64,000 nucleotides of DNA from the NCBI GenBank assembly GCA_002694745.1, contig NZMY01000034.1, positions 62,001-126,000 of the forward strand, written 5' to 3'. Positions 8,616 through 17,111 of this stretch are shown here, one piece after another. Both the position numbers and the translations under genes were made by a program. How positions within the stretch are numbered: the stretch's first letter is position 1; the number at the start of each line of letters is the position of its first letter. Source of the stretch: Croceicoccus sp. GTDB lineage: Bacteria > Pseudomonadota > Alphaproteobacteria > Sphingomonadales > Sphingomonadaceae. The notes beneath the pieces were generated by a model that was not told where the DNA came from, searched no databases, and worked only from the letters and a program-made list of their open reading frames with translations.

Positions 8616-10478
8616 ATGCATAATTTCGACGTCATTGTGGTCGGCGGAGGTCACGCCGGATGCGAAGCGGCCGCCGCCGCCGGACGTATGGGCGCGTCCA
8701 CCGCGCTTGTCACCTTCGACAAGAGCAAGACTGGGGCGATGTCCTGCAATCCGGCCATCGGCGGATTGGGCAAGGGACATCTGGTTCGCGAGGTCGACGC
8801 GTTCGACGGATTGATCGCCCGCGCCGCCGATCAAGCGGCGATCCATTATCGCATGCTCAACCGCTCAAAGGGCAGCGCCGTTCAGGGGCCGAGGGTACAG
8901 GCCGACCGCACCCTCTTTCGCCAGGCAATTCAGGCGATGATGTCCGAGACTCCGAACGTAACCGAGATCGAGGGCGAGGTGGCCGCACTGGTCATGTCGG
9001 GCGGTCGCGCGTGCGGCGTCGAACTGGCCAGTGGCCAGCGGTTGATGGCATCCGCGATCATCCTCTGCACCGGTACGTTTCTGGGGGGACGCCTCTTCCG
9101 GGGCGAGGAAAGGCTCGAAGGTGGGCGGATCGGCGAGAACAGTGCCCACCGGCTGGCCGCGCAATTGCGCGAAGCCAATCTACCCATGGCACGCCTCAAG
9201 ACAGGCACGCCACCGCGGCTCGATGGACGGACCATAGATTGGCAGCAGTTGCAACGGCAGGAGTCCGACGTCGAGCAATGGCTGATGTCGCCGCTGACGG
9301 GGAGCCGCCGGAATCCGCAATTATTTTGTGCGATCACCCGCACGAATGAACGAGCGCATGATATAGTCCGAGGTGGGCTCGACAGATCGCCGCTATTTTC
9401 GGGAGCCATCGATTCACGCGGTCCCCGATATTGTCCTTCCATCGAAGACAAGATCCACCGTTTCGGCGACCGTGACGGACACCAGATTTTCCTCGAACCG
9501 GAGGGTCTGGATAATGCGCTGATCTATCCCAACGGTATCAGCACATCGCTGCCCGTCGACATTCAGGAAGCGATGCTGAAGGCCATCGCTGGCCTCGAAC
9601 AGGTTCGCGTTATCGAGCCCGGATATGCTGTCGAGTATGATCATATCGATCCGCGCGCTCTCACGTCGACGTTGGAGCTCAAGGCCATGCCCGGCCTGTA
9701 TTGCGCCGGTCAGATCAATGGCACTACCGGCTATGAGGAAGCAGCCGCGCAAGGCCTGCTCGCCGGGCTCCACAGTGCTGCTGTTGTATTGGGACGCGAA
9801 GGGCCAAGGCTCGACAGGGCAAATAGCTACATGGCTGTAATGGTCGACGATCTTACATTGCAGGGCGTATCGGAACCCTATCGCATGCTGACCGCCCGCG
9901 CCGAATATCGGCTTCGCCTGCGCGCCAATAACGCATCCTCGCGTCTCACACCGATCGGGATCGATATCAGTTGTATAGGCAAGCAGCGCCGGGAATGGTT
10001 CGAAGCAAGGGAGAAGCAGGCCTTTGCGGTGCAGGATTGGCTGTCGCACTCTTGGTCGCGCGCCGATATTGTTTCACGTGGAACATCGGTCGCGCTGAGC
10101 GCAAGCGGCACGCGCCCACTGCGGGACTGGGCCCGGTTCGAAGAAATCCGCGACAAGATCGGCGATTGGGCCATGGAGGATGGCGTGGCGAGCGATAGCG
10201 ACCTGATGGAGGAGGTGAGCGAAAATCTTCTCTACGCCCCCTATCTCGAGCGACAGGATGCAGAGCTTCGCGACCTGCGTGCAGCCGAAGGGCTGACGAT
10301 TCCGAAGCACTTCGAATATGGCGCGCTCCCCGGCCTGTCTAACGAGATGAAGGAGCGTCTTTCGAATGCTAGGCCGGAAACCGTGTCTGCGGCCGGGCGT
10401 GTTCCGGGCGTGACTCCCTCTGCGCTCGCCGCCTTGGTTGTGAACATACGCAAGTATGAAAATGACCGGGCAGCATGA
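8616..10478 (+). CDS. mnmG: tRNA uridine-5-carboxymethylaminomethyl modification enzyme MnmG (GidA)
   Basis: A 620-residue FAD protein, partner of MnmE in wobble-uridine modification. It starts [19 protein letters not shown], the dinucleotide-binding motif. Further landmarks are TGTFLGG, the NGISTSLP stretch and [20 protein letters not shown]. The reading frame is open further upstream, but that extension crosses the end of mnmE and the parS site, so the ATG at 8616 is chosen. Length is typical. Codons encoding SRGTS at about residue 487 contain a second parS site. It overlaps rsmG by ATGA. Confidence 0.97.
   Translation: MHNFDVIVVGGGHAGCEAAAAAGRMGASTALVTFDKSKTGAMSCNPAIGGLGKGHLVREVDAFDGLIARAADQAAIHYRMLNRSKGSAVQGPRVQADRTLFRQAIQAMMSETPNVTEIEGEVAALVMSGGRACGVELASGQRLMASAIILCTGTFLGGRLFRGEERLEGGRIGENSAHRLAAQLREANLPMARLKTGTPPRLDGRTIDWQQLQRQESDVEQWLMSPLTGSRRNPQLFCAITRTNERAHDIVRGGLDRSPLFSGAIDSRGPRYCPSIEDKIHRFGDRDGHQIFLEPEGLDNALIYPNGISTSLPVDIQEAMLKAIAGLEQVRVIEPGYAVEYDHIDPRALTSTLELKAMPGLYCAGQINGTTGYEEAAAQGLLAGLHSAAVVLGREGPRLDRANSYMAVMVDDLTLQGVSEPYRMLTARAEYRLRLRANNASSRLTPIGIDISCIGKQRREWFEAREKQAFAVQDWLSHSWSRADIVSRGTSVALSASGTRPLRDWARFEEIRDKIGDWAMEDGVASDSDLMEEVSENLLYAPYLERQDAELRDLRAAEGLTIPKHFEYGALPGLSNEMKERLSNARPETVSAAGRVPGVTPSALAALVVNIRKYENDRAA
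10070..10085. promoter_or_regulatory. parS: parS site 2 (inside mnmG)
   Basis: TGTTTCACGTGGAACA differs from a perfect palindrome at one position, combining the two half-site variants TGTTTCAC and GTGGAACA. It lies wholly inside the mnmG coding sequence and is 1.5 kb from site 1. Confidence 0.87.
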
Positions 10479-11155
10479 CAAGGCCGGATATTGAGGTAAA
10501 TCGGCAGGACCGTCAGCAGGCTCTGGATTGGATAAATTCTCGACTTGGCGCAACGGATGCGCAAATCGAGCATTTGCATATGTTCGTTCGCATGCTCCTT
10601 GAGGAAGCCGAGGAACAAAATCTCATCGCCGCCGCGACGCGCCGGATTATCTGGTCGCGCCATATTCTCGACAGCGCCCAGCTGCTTGATCATGTTCCAC
10701 GTGAAACATCTATGTCATGGATCGATTTGGGGTCGGGGGCTGGGCTTCCCGGAATCGTCCTCGCGATCCTTCGGCCAGCCGATCAGTTTACTTTGGTCGA
10801 ACGCCGCCCATTACGCATCTCATGGCTGGAACGTGCGATTGACCGGCTCGAACTGCGCAATGCGCATGTCTGCGGTACCGCCGTTGCTGCCGTCCCTGAC
10901 CAGAAATTCGACGTTATCACCGCCCGCGCGTTCGCTCCGATGCCCAAGCTCTTGGCGATGGCCGGGCGCTTCGCTACCAAGGATACGTTGTGGCTGCTTC
11001 CCAAAGGACGGTCTGCGAATGACGAGGTGGCGGCAATTCCATCTTGGCAGAATACGTTCCACGTGGAACCTTCAGTTACGGACAGCGAATCGGGAATCAT
11101 AGTAGGTCGCATTGATCCCAAGGCGATCGGTCCCAAAGGCGGGGTGCGTCGATGA
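10475..11155 (+). CDS. rsmG: 16S rRNA (guanine(527)-N7)-methyltransferase RsmG (GidB)
   Basis: A 226-residue SAM-dependent enzyme that methylates G527 of 16S rRNA. The SAM-binding motif [14 protein letters not shown], the following [13 protein letters not shown] and the [13 protein letters not shown] segment are characteristic. It starts within the mnmG stop (ATGA, 10475-10478) and ends within the parA start (ATGA, 11152-11155), so it is translationally coupled on both sides. Two parS palindromes lie inside the gene, encoding HVPRETS and TFHVE. Length is ordinary. Confidence 0.96.
   Translation: MTRPDIEVNRQDRQQALDWINSRLGATDAQIEHLHMFVRMLLEEAEEQNLIAAATRRIIWSRHILDSAQLLDHVPRETSMSWIDLGSGAGLPGIVLAILRPADQFTLVERRPLRISWLERAIDRLELRNAHVCGTAVAAVPDQKFDVITARAFAPMPKLLAMAGRFATKDTLWLLPKGRSANDEVAAIPSWQNTFHVEPSVTDSESGIIVGRIDPKAIGPKGGVRR
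10693..10708. promoter_or_regulatory. parS: parS site 3 (inside rsmG)
   Basis: TGTTCCACGTGAAACA is within one base of a perfect palindrome and matches the classical consensus at 15 of 16 positions. It is within the rsmG reading frame, 0.6 kb from site 2. Confidence 0.9.
11055..11070. promoter_or_regulatory. parS: parS site 4 (near the end of rsmG)
   Basis: CGTTCCACGTGGAACC keeps the fully palindromic 14-bp core GTTCCACGTGGAAC (11056-11069) but lacks the flanking T and A. It is about 80 bp before the parA start, inside rsmG. Confidence 0.82.
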
Positions 11156-11928
11156 TTGTTATTGCAATCGCCAACCAGAAGGGCGGCGTGGGAAAGACGA
11201 CCACAGCCATCAATCTTGCCACCGCCTTTGCGGCGTCGGGCTGGCGGACATTGCTGATCGACCTCGATCCGCAGGGGAACGCCTCGACCGGGCTAGGCAT
11301 AGCGCGTGCAGATCGCGAAAATTCTAGCTTCGAGCTGCTGATCGACGGAGCGTCGCTGTCCGAATGTGCACGTGAAACGTCGATCCCGCTCCTCGACATC
11401 GTCCCGGCGACGGTCGACCTATCCGGGGCCGAAATCGAACTGGTATCGGCCGAGAACCGCACGCAGCGCCTGCGCGACGGTCTGACGGATCACGCCAAAT
11501 ATGACATCGCCTTCATCGATTGCCCGCCTTCGCTGGGCCTGCTGACTCTCAACGGCCTGGTCGCGGCGGACAAGCTGCTCGTCCCCCTGCAATGCGAGTT
11601 CTTCGCGCTCGAGGGTCTCAGCCAGCTGTTGCAAACCGTCGAGCAGGTACAGCAGCGCTTTAACGAGGATCTGGGCATCGTGGGCATCACGCTCACCATG
11701 TTCGACCGGCGCAACCGGCTGACAGACCAGGTAGCGGAGGATGTCCGCGAAGTGCTGGGCGACCTTGTCTTCGACACGGTCGTGCCGCGCAATGTGCGCC
11801 TGTCCGAAGCGCCGAGCCACGGCGTGCCCGCCCTCGTCTATGATCACAATTGCGCCGGTTCGCGGGCCTATATGGACCTTGCGCGCGAACTTATTGACCG
11901 GCTGCCCAAACGGAGGAAAGCGGCATGA
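11152..11928 (+). CDS. parA: Chromosome partitioning ATPase ParA (Soj)
   Basis: A 258-residue Walker-type ATPase that moves ParB-parS complexes toward the opposite pole. The deviant Walker A KGGVGKTT lies at residues 10-17 directly after the N-terminal strand [21 protein letters not shown] follows, and YDIAFIDCPPSLGLLT forms the Walker B region. The protein is a short, chromosome-type ParA with no N-terminal DNA-binding domain. It is coupled to rsmG and parB by ATGA overlaps. A degenerate parS-like half-site lies inside the gene at about 11364-11379. Confidence 0.97.
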   Translation: MIVIAIANQKGGVGKTTTAINLATAFAASGWRTLLIDLDPQGNASTGLGIARADRENSSFELLIDGASLSECARETSIPLLDIVPATVDLSGAEIELVSAENRTQRLRDGLTDHAKYDIAFIDCPPSLGLLTLNGLVAADKLLVPLQCEFFALEGLSQLLQTVEQVQQRFNEDLGIVGITLTMFDRRNRLTDQVAEDVREVLGDLVFDTVVPRNVRLSEAPSHGVPALVYDHNCAGSRAYMDLARELIDRLPKRRKAA

Positions 11929-12902
11929 GCAAGACCGCGGCAAAGGAAGACACCAAGCCAACCGCAAAGCGCCGCGCGGCGCTGGGCCGGGGGCTGGGCG
12001 CCTTGCTCGGCGATGCGCAGCGCGAGGAACCGGTCTCGCGTCCGCAGGCTTCCCACAATGCAAAGGCACCCGCGCCCGCGCCGGCGGAGGGCGTGACAAG
12101 TGGCCTTGCCCTGCTGGCGATAGCCTCGATCGAACCGCATCCGGAAAACCCGCGCGTCGAGTTCGAGGAAGGCGCTCTGGAAGAGCTCGCGGGCTCCATC
12201 GCCTCGCGCGGTGTGATTCAGCCGGTGATCGTGCGTCCGGCCAGCGGCGGCCGCTATCAGCTGGTCGCTGGCGAACACCGCTGGAGGGCTGCGCAGAAGG
12301 CGCAACTCCATGAAATTCCAGCAATAATTCGCGAACTGGACGACCGCGAGGTCACCGCTCTGGCGTTGATTGAGAACATCCAGCGCGAAGACCTCAACCC
12401 GGTCGAGGAAGCGCGCGCCTATCACCGCCTGTCCGACCGCGACGGCATGGCGCAGGCCGAGATTGCCCGACTAGTCGACAAGTCGCGCAGCCATGTCACC
12501 AATCTGATGCGCCTGCTTGCCCTGCCGCAGCCGGTGCTGGCGATGGTGGAGAAGGGCGCGCTGTCGATGGGCCACGCCCGCGCGCTGATCAATTGCCCCG
12601 ATGCCGAGGCGATTGCCGAAAAGGCCGTCGCCAAGAAGCTGTCGGTCCGCGATGTCGAGAAGCTGGTCCGCAAGCAGGCTGCGGGCGAAACCGCACAGCC
12701 CGCCCGCCGCGTGGCGCGTGAACCGCGCGGTCCGGAAAACGCCGATATCGCGGCGGTGCAGACTCAACTGGAAGACGCGCTGGGCCTGCCCGTGTCGATT
12801 CAGGTCGACGCGGATCCGGCATCGGGCACGGTGACGATTCGCTACAAGACGCTCGACCAGCTCGATCTGGTCTGTCAGCGCCTGACGGGCGGCGAAATCT
12901 AG
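11925..12902 (+). CDS. parB: Chromosome partitioning protein ParB (Spo0J)
   Basis: A 325-residue CTP-dependent DNA clamp that loads at parS. The N-terminal tail carries LGRGLGALLGD, the usual ParA-stimulating segment. The CTPase domain includes LVAGEHRWRAAQ and ALIENIQREDLNPVEEA. A helix-turn-helix around QAEIARLVDKSRSHVTNLMR reads parS, and a C-terminal dimerisation domain follows. It starts within the parA stop and its stop overlaps the convergent downstream gene by 3 bp. With four nearby parS sites it forms a complete ParABS system. Confidence 0.97.
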   Translation: MSKTAAKEDTKPTAKRRAALGRGLGALLGDAQREEPVSRPQASHNAKAPAPAPAEGVTSGLALLAIASIEPHPENPRVEFEEGALEELAGSIASRGVIQPVIVRPASGGRYQLVAGEHRWRAAQKAQLHEIPAIIRELDDREVTALALIENIQREDLNPVEEARAYHRLSDRDGMAQAEIARLVDKSRSHVTNLMRLLALPQPVLAMVEKGALSMGHARALINCPDAEAIAEKAVAKKLSVRDVEKLVRKQAAGETAQPARRVAREPRGPENADIAAVQTQLEDALGLPVSIQVDADPASGTVTIRYKTLDQLDLVCQRLTGGEI

Positions 12903-13381
12903 ATTCGCTGCGAAAGAATGCTCGCAAGTGCTTCAAGCCCCTTGCGATCTTCCTCGTCGAAGAAGTCCGGTTCGGGGCTGTCGCAGTCGATCACGGCGAT
13001 GGCCTCGCCCCCGCGCATGACGGGCACCACCAGTTCCGACCGGCTGCGCGCGTCGCATGCGATATGGCCGGGGAAGGCGTGGACATCGGGCACCAGCTGG
13101 CTGTCCCCTGTCTCTGCCGCCGCGCCGCAAACGCCCTTGCCAAAGGGAATGCGGATACAGGCAGGCAGGCCGACGAACGGCCCCAGCACCAGTTCGCCCC
13201 CGACCGAACGATAGAACCCGCCCCAGTTCAGCCCGGGCACGAAATGCCAGATCAGCGCGGCGACATTGGCCATGTTGGCCACGCCATCGGGCTCGCCCGC
13301 GGTGATGGCATCGGCGGCTTCGCAAAGCTCGCGATAGCGCAAGGGTTTGTCGGCAGGGTTGCTGGGCTGAAAGCTGAACAT
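12899..13381 (-). CDS. msrC: GAF-domain free methionine-(R)-sulfoxide reductase (fRMsr)
   Basis: A 160-residue GAF-domain protein closely matching fRMsr/MsrC, which reduces free methionine-R-sulfoxide using three cysteines. The cysteines are visible in the expected places: LPACIRIPFGKGVCG and HIACDARSRSELVVPV, followed by AVIDCDSPEPDFFDEED. Length is typical. It converges on parB with a 3-bp overlap of the two stop codons and diverges from the sugar dehydrogenase gene across an 80-bp gap. No regulatory element was recognised in that gap. Confidence 0.9.
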   Translation of the reverse strand: MFSFQPSNPADKPLRYRELCEAADAITAGEPDGVANMANVAALIWHFVPGLNWGGFYRSVGGELVLGPFVGLPACIRIPFGKGVCGAAAETGDSQLVPDVHAFPGHIACDARSRSELVVPVMRGGEAIAVIDCDSPEPDFFDEEDRKGLEALASILSQRI

Positions 13382-13461
13382 GGACGCGCCTTTACCCCCG
13401 TCGCCACCCGCTTGGCAATGCGTCGTTGCCGCCTCGCGATCCGCGCTCTATCTAGGGCCGC

Positions 13462-14871
13462 ATGTCATCCACGCTCCGCAAGACCCTCATCATCGCCCTT
13501 GTCGTCATCGTCGCCATCGTGGCGGTCGGCTGGTATCTGCTGCAGCCAACTAAAGCCAAATATGGCGATGAGGAACTGACCGGCACCGACCCGCTGATCG
13601 CCGCGATCGAGGAGGAGACGATCCCCTCCATCGGCATCATGGATCCGGTGGGCTGGGCCGACGGCGAAAGCCCGACTCCGGCCGAAGGGCTGAACGTCAC
13701 GCGCTTTGCCGAGGGGCTGCAGCATCCCCGGTCGATGCTGGTGCTCGACAACGGCGACGTGCTGGTGGCCGAAACCAATCGCCAGCCCGGACCGCCCGCC
13801 AGCTTCACCGACCGGGTGGCGGGCTGGCTGATGGGCAGGGCAGGGGCGGGCGTACCCTCGGCCGATCGGATCGTCCTGCTGCGCGATACCGACGGCGACG
13901 GCGCGGCCGACAGCCAGAGCGTGCTGCTCGACGGCCTCAAGTCCCCCTTCGGCATGGCCACGCGCGACGGACGGCTGATCGTCGCCAATACCGATGCGGT
14001 GCTGTCCTTCCCCTTCACCCCCGGCGACACGACCATCGCCAAGGGCGAGGAATGGCAGCTGATGGCGCTTCCCGGCGGCGGCAACCATTGGGCGCGCAAC
14101 CTGCTGCTCAGCCCCGATGGCGAGCGGCTGTATGTGACGGTCGGATCGGCCAGCAATATCGGCGAAAACGGCATGGCGGCAGAGGAAGGCCGCGCCGCGA
14201 TCTACGAATATGACTTTACCACCCAGACGAGCCGCCAGTTCGCCAGCGGTCTGCGCAACCCGATGGGCCTGGCCTTCAATCCCGCCAGCGGCGAATTGTG
14301 GACCACGGTGAACGAGCGCGACATGCTCGGCCCCGACGTGCCGCCCGATTACCTGACCAACGTGCCGATCGGCGCGCAATATGGCTGGCCGTGGATCTAC
14401 TGGCGCTTCACCTATGACGAGCGGGTGGAAGCGCCCATGCCGCAATATCTGCAGGAATATACGCGCTGGCCCGAATATGGCCTTGGCGCGCATGTCGCGC
14501 CGCTGGGGCTGGTGTTCGCGAATGACGGCGCGCTAGGCGAACCGTTCACCAGCGGGGCCTTCGTGGCGCGGCACGGGTCATGGAACCGTTCGCCGCCAGC
14601 GGGTTACGACGTGATCTTCGTACGCTTTGACGAACGCGGCAATCCGCTGGACGAACCGCCGCTGACGGTGCTGTCGGGCTTTCTGGGCGAGGATCTGGAA
14701 ACGACCCATGGCCGCCCGACATGGCTGGCGTGGGACACGCGCGGCGGGCTGCTGGTCACCGACGACACGGCGGGGATCGTCTGGCGCGTCACCGGCACGC
14801 CGGCACCCACGCCGGGCGAGGCCGATCAGTCCAGCACAACCCCCGCGCGGCCCGCCAGCTCGGCGATGTAA
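13462..14871 (+). CDS. PQQ-dependent sugar (sorbosone-type) dehydrogenase, membrane-anchored
   Basis: A 469-residue protein with an N-terminal signal anchor (TLIIALVVIVAIVAVGWYLL) and a six-bladed beta-propeller of the L-sorbosone/GDH-B type. Supporting segments are GLQHPRSMLVLDNGDVLVAET, GNHWARNLLLSPDGERLYVTVGS, FASGLRNPMGLAFNP and VARHGSWNRSPPAGYDV. It should face the periplasm and oxidise an aldose or similar substrate using PQQ; the real substrate is unknown. No PQQ synthesis genes are in the window. Its last 46 bp overlap the 3' end of the opposite-strand ATPase gene. Confidence 0.88.
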   Translation: MSSTLRKTLIIALVVIVAIVAVGWYLLQPTKAKYGDEELTGTDPLIAAIEEETIPSIGIMDPVGWADGESPTPAEGLNVTRFAEGLQHPRSMLVLDNGDVLVAETNRQPGPPASFTDRVAGWLMGRAGAGVPSADRIVLLRDTDGDGAADSQSVLLDGLKSPFGMATRDGRLIVANTDAVLSFPFTPGDTTIAKGEEWQLMALPGGGNHWARNLLLSPDGERLYVTVGSASNIGENGMAAEEGRAAIYEYDFTTQTSRQFASGLRNPMGLAFNPASGELWTTVNERDMLGPDVPPDYLTNVPIGAQYGWPWIYWRFTYDERVEAPMPQYLQEYTRWPEYGLGAHVAPLGLVFANDGALGEPFTSGAFVARHGSWNRSPPAGYDVIFVRFDERGNPLDEPPLTVLSGFLGEDLETTHGRPTWLAWDTRGGLLVTDDTAGIVWRVTGTPAPTPGEADQSSTTPARPASSAM

Positions 14872-15650
14872 TGCCGTGCGACGCGGCCTGACCGCGCGCC
14901 CCGGCGACGCGACCAGTTCAGCGCCTCGTCACGGTTCCAGTCCAGCCCGTAATGCGCGGCATAGCCCGCCACGATGGCGAGGTAATCGTCCTGGTCGCAG
15001 GCGTGGAAGCCCACGGGCAGCCCGAACCGGTCGGCCAGCGCCAGCGCATCGTCCATGTCGTCGCGCGCATTGACGGGATCGTCCTGCTGCCCCTGCGTGC
15101 GGGCGAGGATGTTGCGCCGGTTGCTGGTCACCGCAATTCGCACATTGGCAGGCCGGGGAGTCACGCCCCCCTCAAGCAGCGACCGCAGTGCCCGCGCATC
15201 CTCCTCGCGGTCGAAACCGATATCATCGATGAACACCAGATAGCGCCGCACCCGCCCCTTCAGCAGGGCGAACAAAACAGGCAGCGTATGCAGCGCATCG
15301 CCCGCCGCCTGCACCAGCGCGATATCCCCATCCGCCTGCGCCGCCAGCACCGAAGAGCGCACCAGCGCCGACTTCCCCATCCCGCGCGCGCCCCACAGCA
15401 GCATGTCATGCGCCTCGGCCCCCTGCGCAAGGCGGCGGACATTGGCGGACACCGTGTCGCGCTGGCGGTCGATCCCGCGCAGCAGGTCCAACGCGGGCGC
15501 GGCAATCCGGTCCTGCCCGTGCAGCACCGATCCGTCCCAGCCATAGGCGGGAAACGCGTCGGGATCGGTCGGCCCGTCACTCGCAGGCGCCATCCGTTCC
15601 AAAGCGGCGGCGATGCGGGCAAGCAGGGAATTGGTTTCGCTGTCGGACAT
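14826..15650 (-). CDS. DUF815 family AAA ATPase
   Basis: A 274-residue cytoplasmic ATPase. Walker A is GARGMGKSALV (about residues 88-98); Walker B is YLVFIDDIGFD; sensor 1 is IAVTSNRRN; and RRGARSGRVARHYIAEL forms the C-terminal arginine-rich helix. The family is conserved in proteobacteria but its cellular function is not established. Normal length. It is convergent with, and overlaps by 46 bp, the sugar dehydrogenase gene, and is divergent from the Sua5 gene with about 64 bp between. Confidence 0.85.
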   Translation of the reverse strand: MSDSETNSLLARIAAALERMAPASDGPTDPDAFPAYGWDGSVLHGQDRIAAPALDLLRGIDRQRDTVSANVRRLAQGAEAHDMLLWGARGMGKSALVRSSVLAAQADGDIALVQAAGDALHTLPVLFALLKGRVRRYLVFIDDIGFDREEDARALRSLLEGGVTPRPANVRIAVTSNRRNILARTQGQQDDPVNARDDMDDALALADRFGLPVGFHACDQDDYLAIVAGYAAHYGLDWNRDEALNWSRRRGARSGRVARHYIAELAGRAGVVLD

Positions 15651-15714
15651 GGTGGATGGCGGCCTTCAATCGGTTGATCTTGTCGCTGGCTGCCAGAGCC
15701 TATAGCGAGCCCGA

Positions 15715-16674
15715 ATGAGCGCTGCCAATGCCGATCCCGCCGGACCCGCGATCCTCCCCATGGGCGAGGATGCGCTTGGGCGCGCGTTGAACGAACTCAC
15801 GGCAGGCCACCCGGTCGCAGTCCCGACCGAGACGGTCTACGGCCTCGCCGCCCGCGCCGACAGCGACAGCGCGGTGGCGGCGATCTATGCGGCGAAAGGG
15901 CGGCCCAGCTTCAACCCGCTGATCGTGCATGTCGCTGACAGCGAGGCGGCTAGCACTATCGCGCAGTTCAATACCCGCGCCCAGCGATTGGCCGAACGGT
16001 TCTGGCCCGGTCCGCTGACGATGGTCCTCCCGCGCAGGCCCGATGCGCCGCTGGCCGATGCCGTCACGGCAGGCTTGCCCACGGTGGCGATCCGCTGTCC
16101 CGCGCATCCCGCGATGCAGGCGCTGCTGCGGCTATGCCCGTTCCCGCTGGCCGCGCCCTCCGCCAATCGCAGCGGTGCGATCAGCCCCAGCACGGCACAG
16201 CATGTCGCCCAATCCCTGCGCGGGCGGATCGGGCTGGTCATCGACGGAGGCGCGACGCAGCAAGGGATCGAATCGACCATCGTCGCGCTGGACCCGCAAG
16301 GCTGGCGCATCCTGCGGCCCGGCCCCATCGATGCGCAGGCGCTCGAACAAATCCTCGGCACCGCGCCAACATCCGCAAAAACGGACGGCTCGATCGAAGC
16401 CCCTGGCCAGCTCGCCAGCCACTACGCCCCCGGCAAGCCGGTGCGCCTCGACGCCCGCGGAGCGCAGGCGGACGAATACCACATCGGCTTCGGCCCCGTT
16501 CGCGGCGACATCACCCTGTCGGAAAGCGGCGATCTGTTCGAAGCCGCGGCACGCCTCTATGCCTGCCTGCACCACGCTGCGGAAAGCGCACAGCCGCGCA
16601 TCGCCGTCGCACCCGTCCCGCGAACAGGCATCGGCGCGGCCATCAACGACCGGCTGTCACGCGCGGCTGCCTGA
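15715..16674 (+). CDS. L-threonylcarbamoyladenylate synthase (Sua5/TsaC type)
   Basis: A 319-residue enzyme making threonylcarbamoyl-AMP from threonine, bicarbonate and ATP for the universal t6A37 tRNA modification. The YrdC fold shows PTETVYGLAA, KGRPSFNPLIVHV, FWPGPLTMVLPR, and the SANRSG motif. The extra C-terminal part (LASHYAPGKPVRL onward) is the Sua5 domain, so it is the long Sua5 form rather than short TsaC. The start ATG is at the head of the conserved region. It is a single gene between divergent and convergent neighbours. Confidence 0.95.
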   Translation: MSAANADPAGPAILPMGEDALGRALNELTAGHPVAVPTETVYGLAARADSDSAVAAIYAAKGRPSFNPLIVHVADSEAASTIAQFNTRAQRLAERFWPGPLTMVLPRRPDAPLADAVTAGLPTVAIRCPAHPAMQALLRLCPFPLAAPSANRSGAISPSTAQHVAQSLRGRIGLVIDGGATQQGIESTIVALDPQGWRILRPGPIDAQALEQILGTAPTSAKTDGSIEAPGQLASHYAPGKPVRLDARGAQADEYHIGFGPVRGDITLSESGDLFEAAARLYACLHHAAESAQPRIAVAPVPRTGIGAAINDRLSRAAA

Positions 16675-16682
16675 AGGTTCGA

Positions 16683-17009
16683 TCAGCGGTCGGGCTCGAC
16701 CGGCAGGGTGGGGATGATCTCCTGCATCTCGGCATAGATCCGGCGCGCTTCCTCACACGCCTTCTCGTCGCCTTCGTTGCAGTCCTTCATTTCCTTGCCG
16801 TATTGCCGCTCCAGCTTGCCCAGCCGCTCTTCGCGCTTGCGGATTTCGCGGCCGCGGTTCTCGTCCGCCTCGCTCTGGCTGGTGGTCACCGCATCGACCG
16901 CGCTGCCCGCGGCCTTCACCGGAAGGGTCACGACATCGACCACGGTGCCAAGGCAACCGGTCAGCAAGGGGGCAGTCATCAGAACCGGCAGGACCAGGCG
17001 TGCACGCAT
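16683..17009 (-). CDS. Small lipoprotein of unknown function
   Basis: A 108-residue protein with a lipoprotein signal peptide (LVLPVLMTAPLLTGC, lipobox LLTGC at residues 15-19). A short hydrophobic TVVDVVTLPVKAAGSAVDAVT segment follows, then a strongly charged helical tail rich in E, K and R, plausibly a coiled coil (REERLGKLERQYGKEMKD). Small lipoproteins of this pattern are common in Sphingomonadales and may belong to DUF6726; function is unknown. It converges on the Sua5 gene with an 8-bp gap. Confidence 0.75.
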   Translation of the reverse strand: MRARLVLPVLMTAPLLTGCLGTVVDVVTLPVKAAGSAVDAVTTSQSEADENRGREIRKREERLGKLERQYGKEMKDCNEGDEKACEEARRIYAEMQEIIPTLPVEPDR

Positions 17010-17074
17010 CGGGGCATTCTCCTTCGAATGCCGCCTAGCATGCCGGATCCGTATGGACGAAGAATGAACCGCCC

Positions 17075-17110
17075 TTATTTGCCGGAAATTGTCGTTATTT
17101 GCCGGAAATT
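17075..17110. repeat. Tandem 20-bp repeat, two copies
   Basis: TTATTTGCCGGAAATT occurs at 17075-17090 and again at 17095-17110, a 20-bp period. It abuts the stop codon (17112-17114) of the DUF2807 gene, in its short 3' region before the lipoprotein promoter. No function is evident. Confidence 0.7.
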
Positions 17111-17111
17111 A

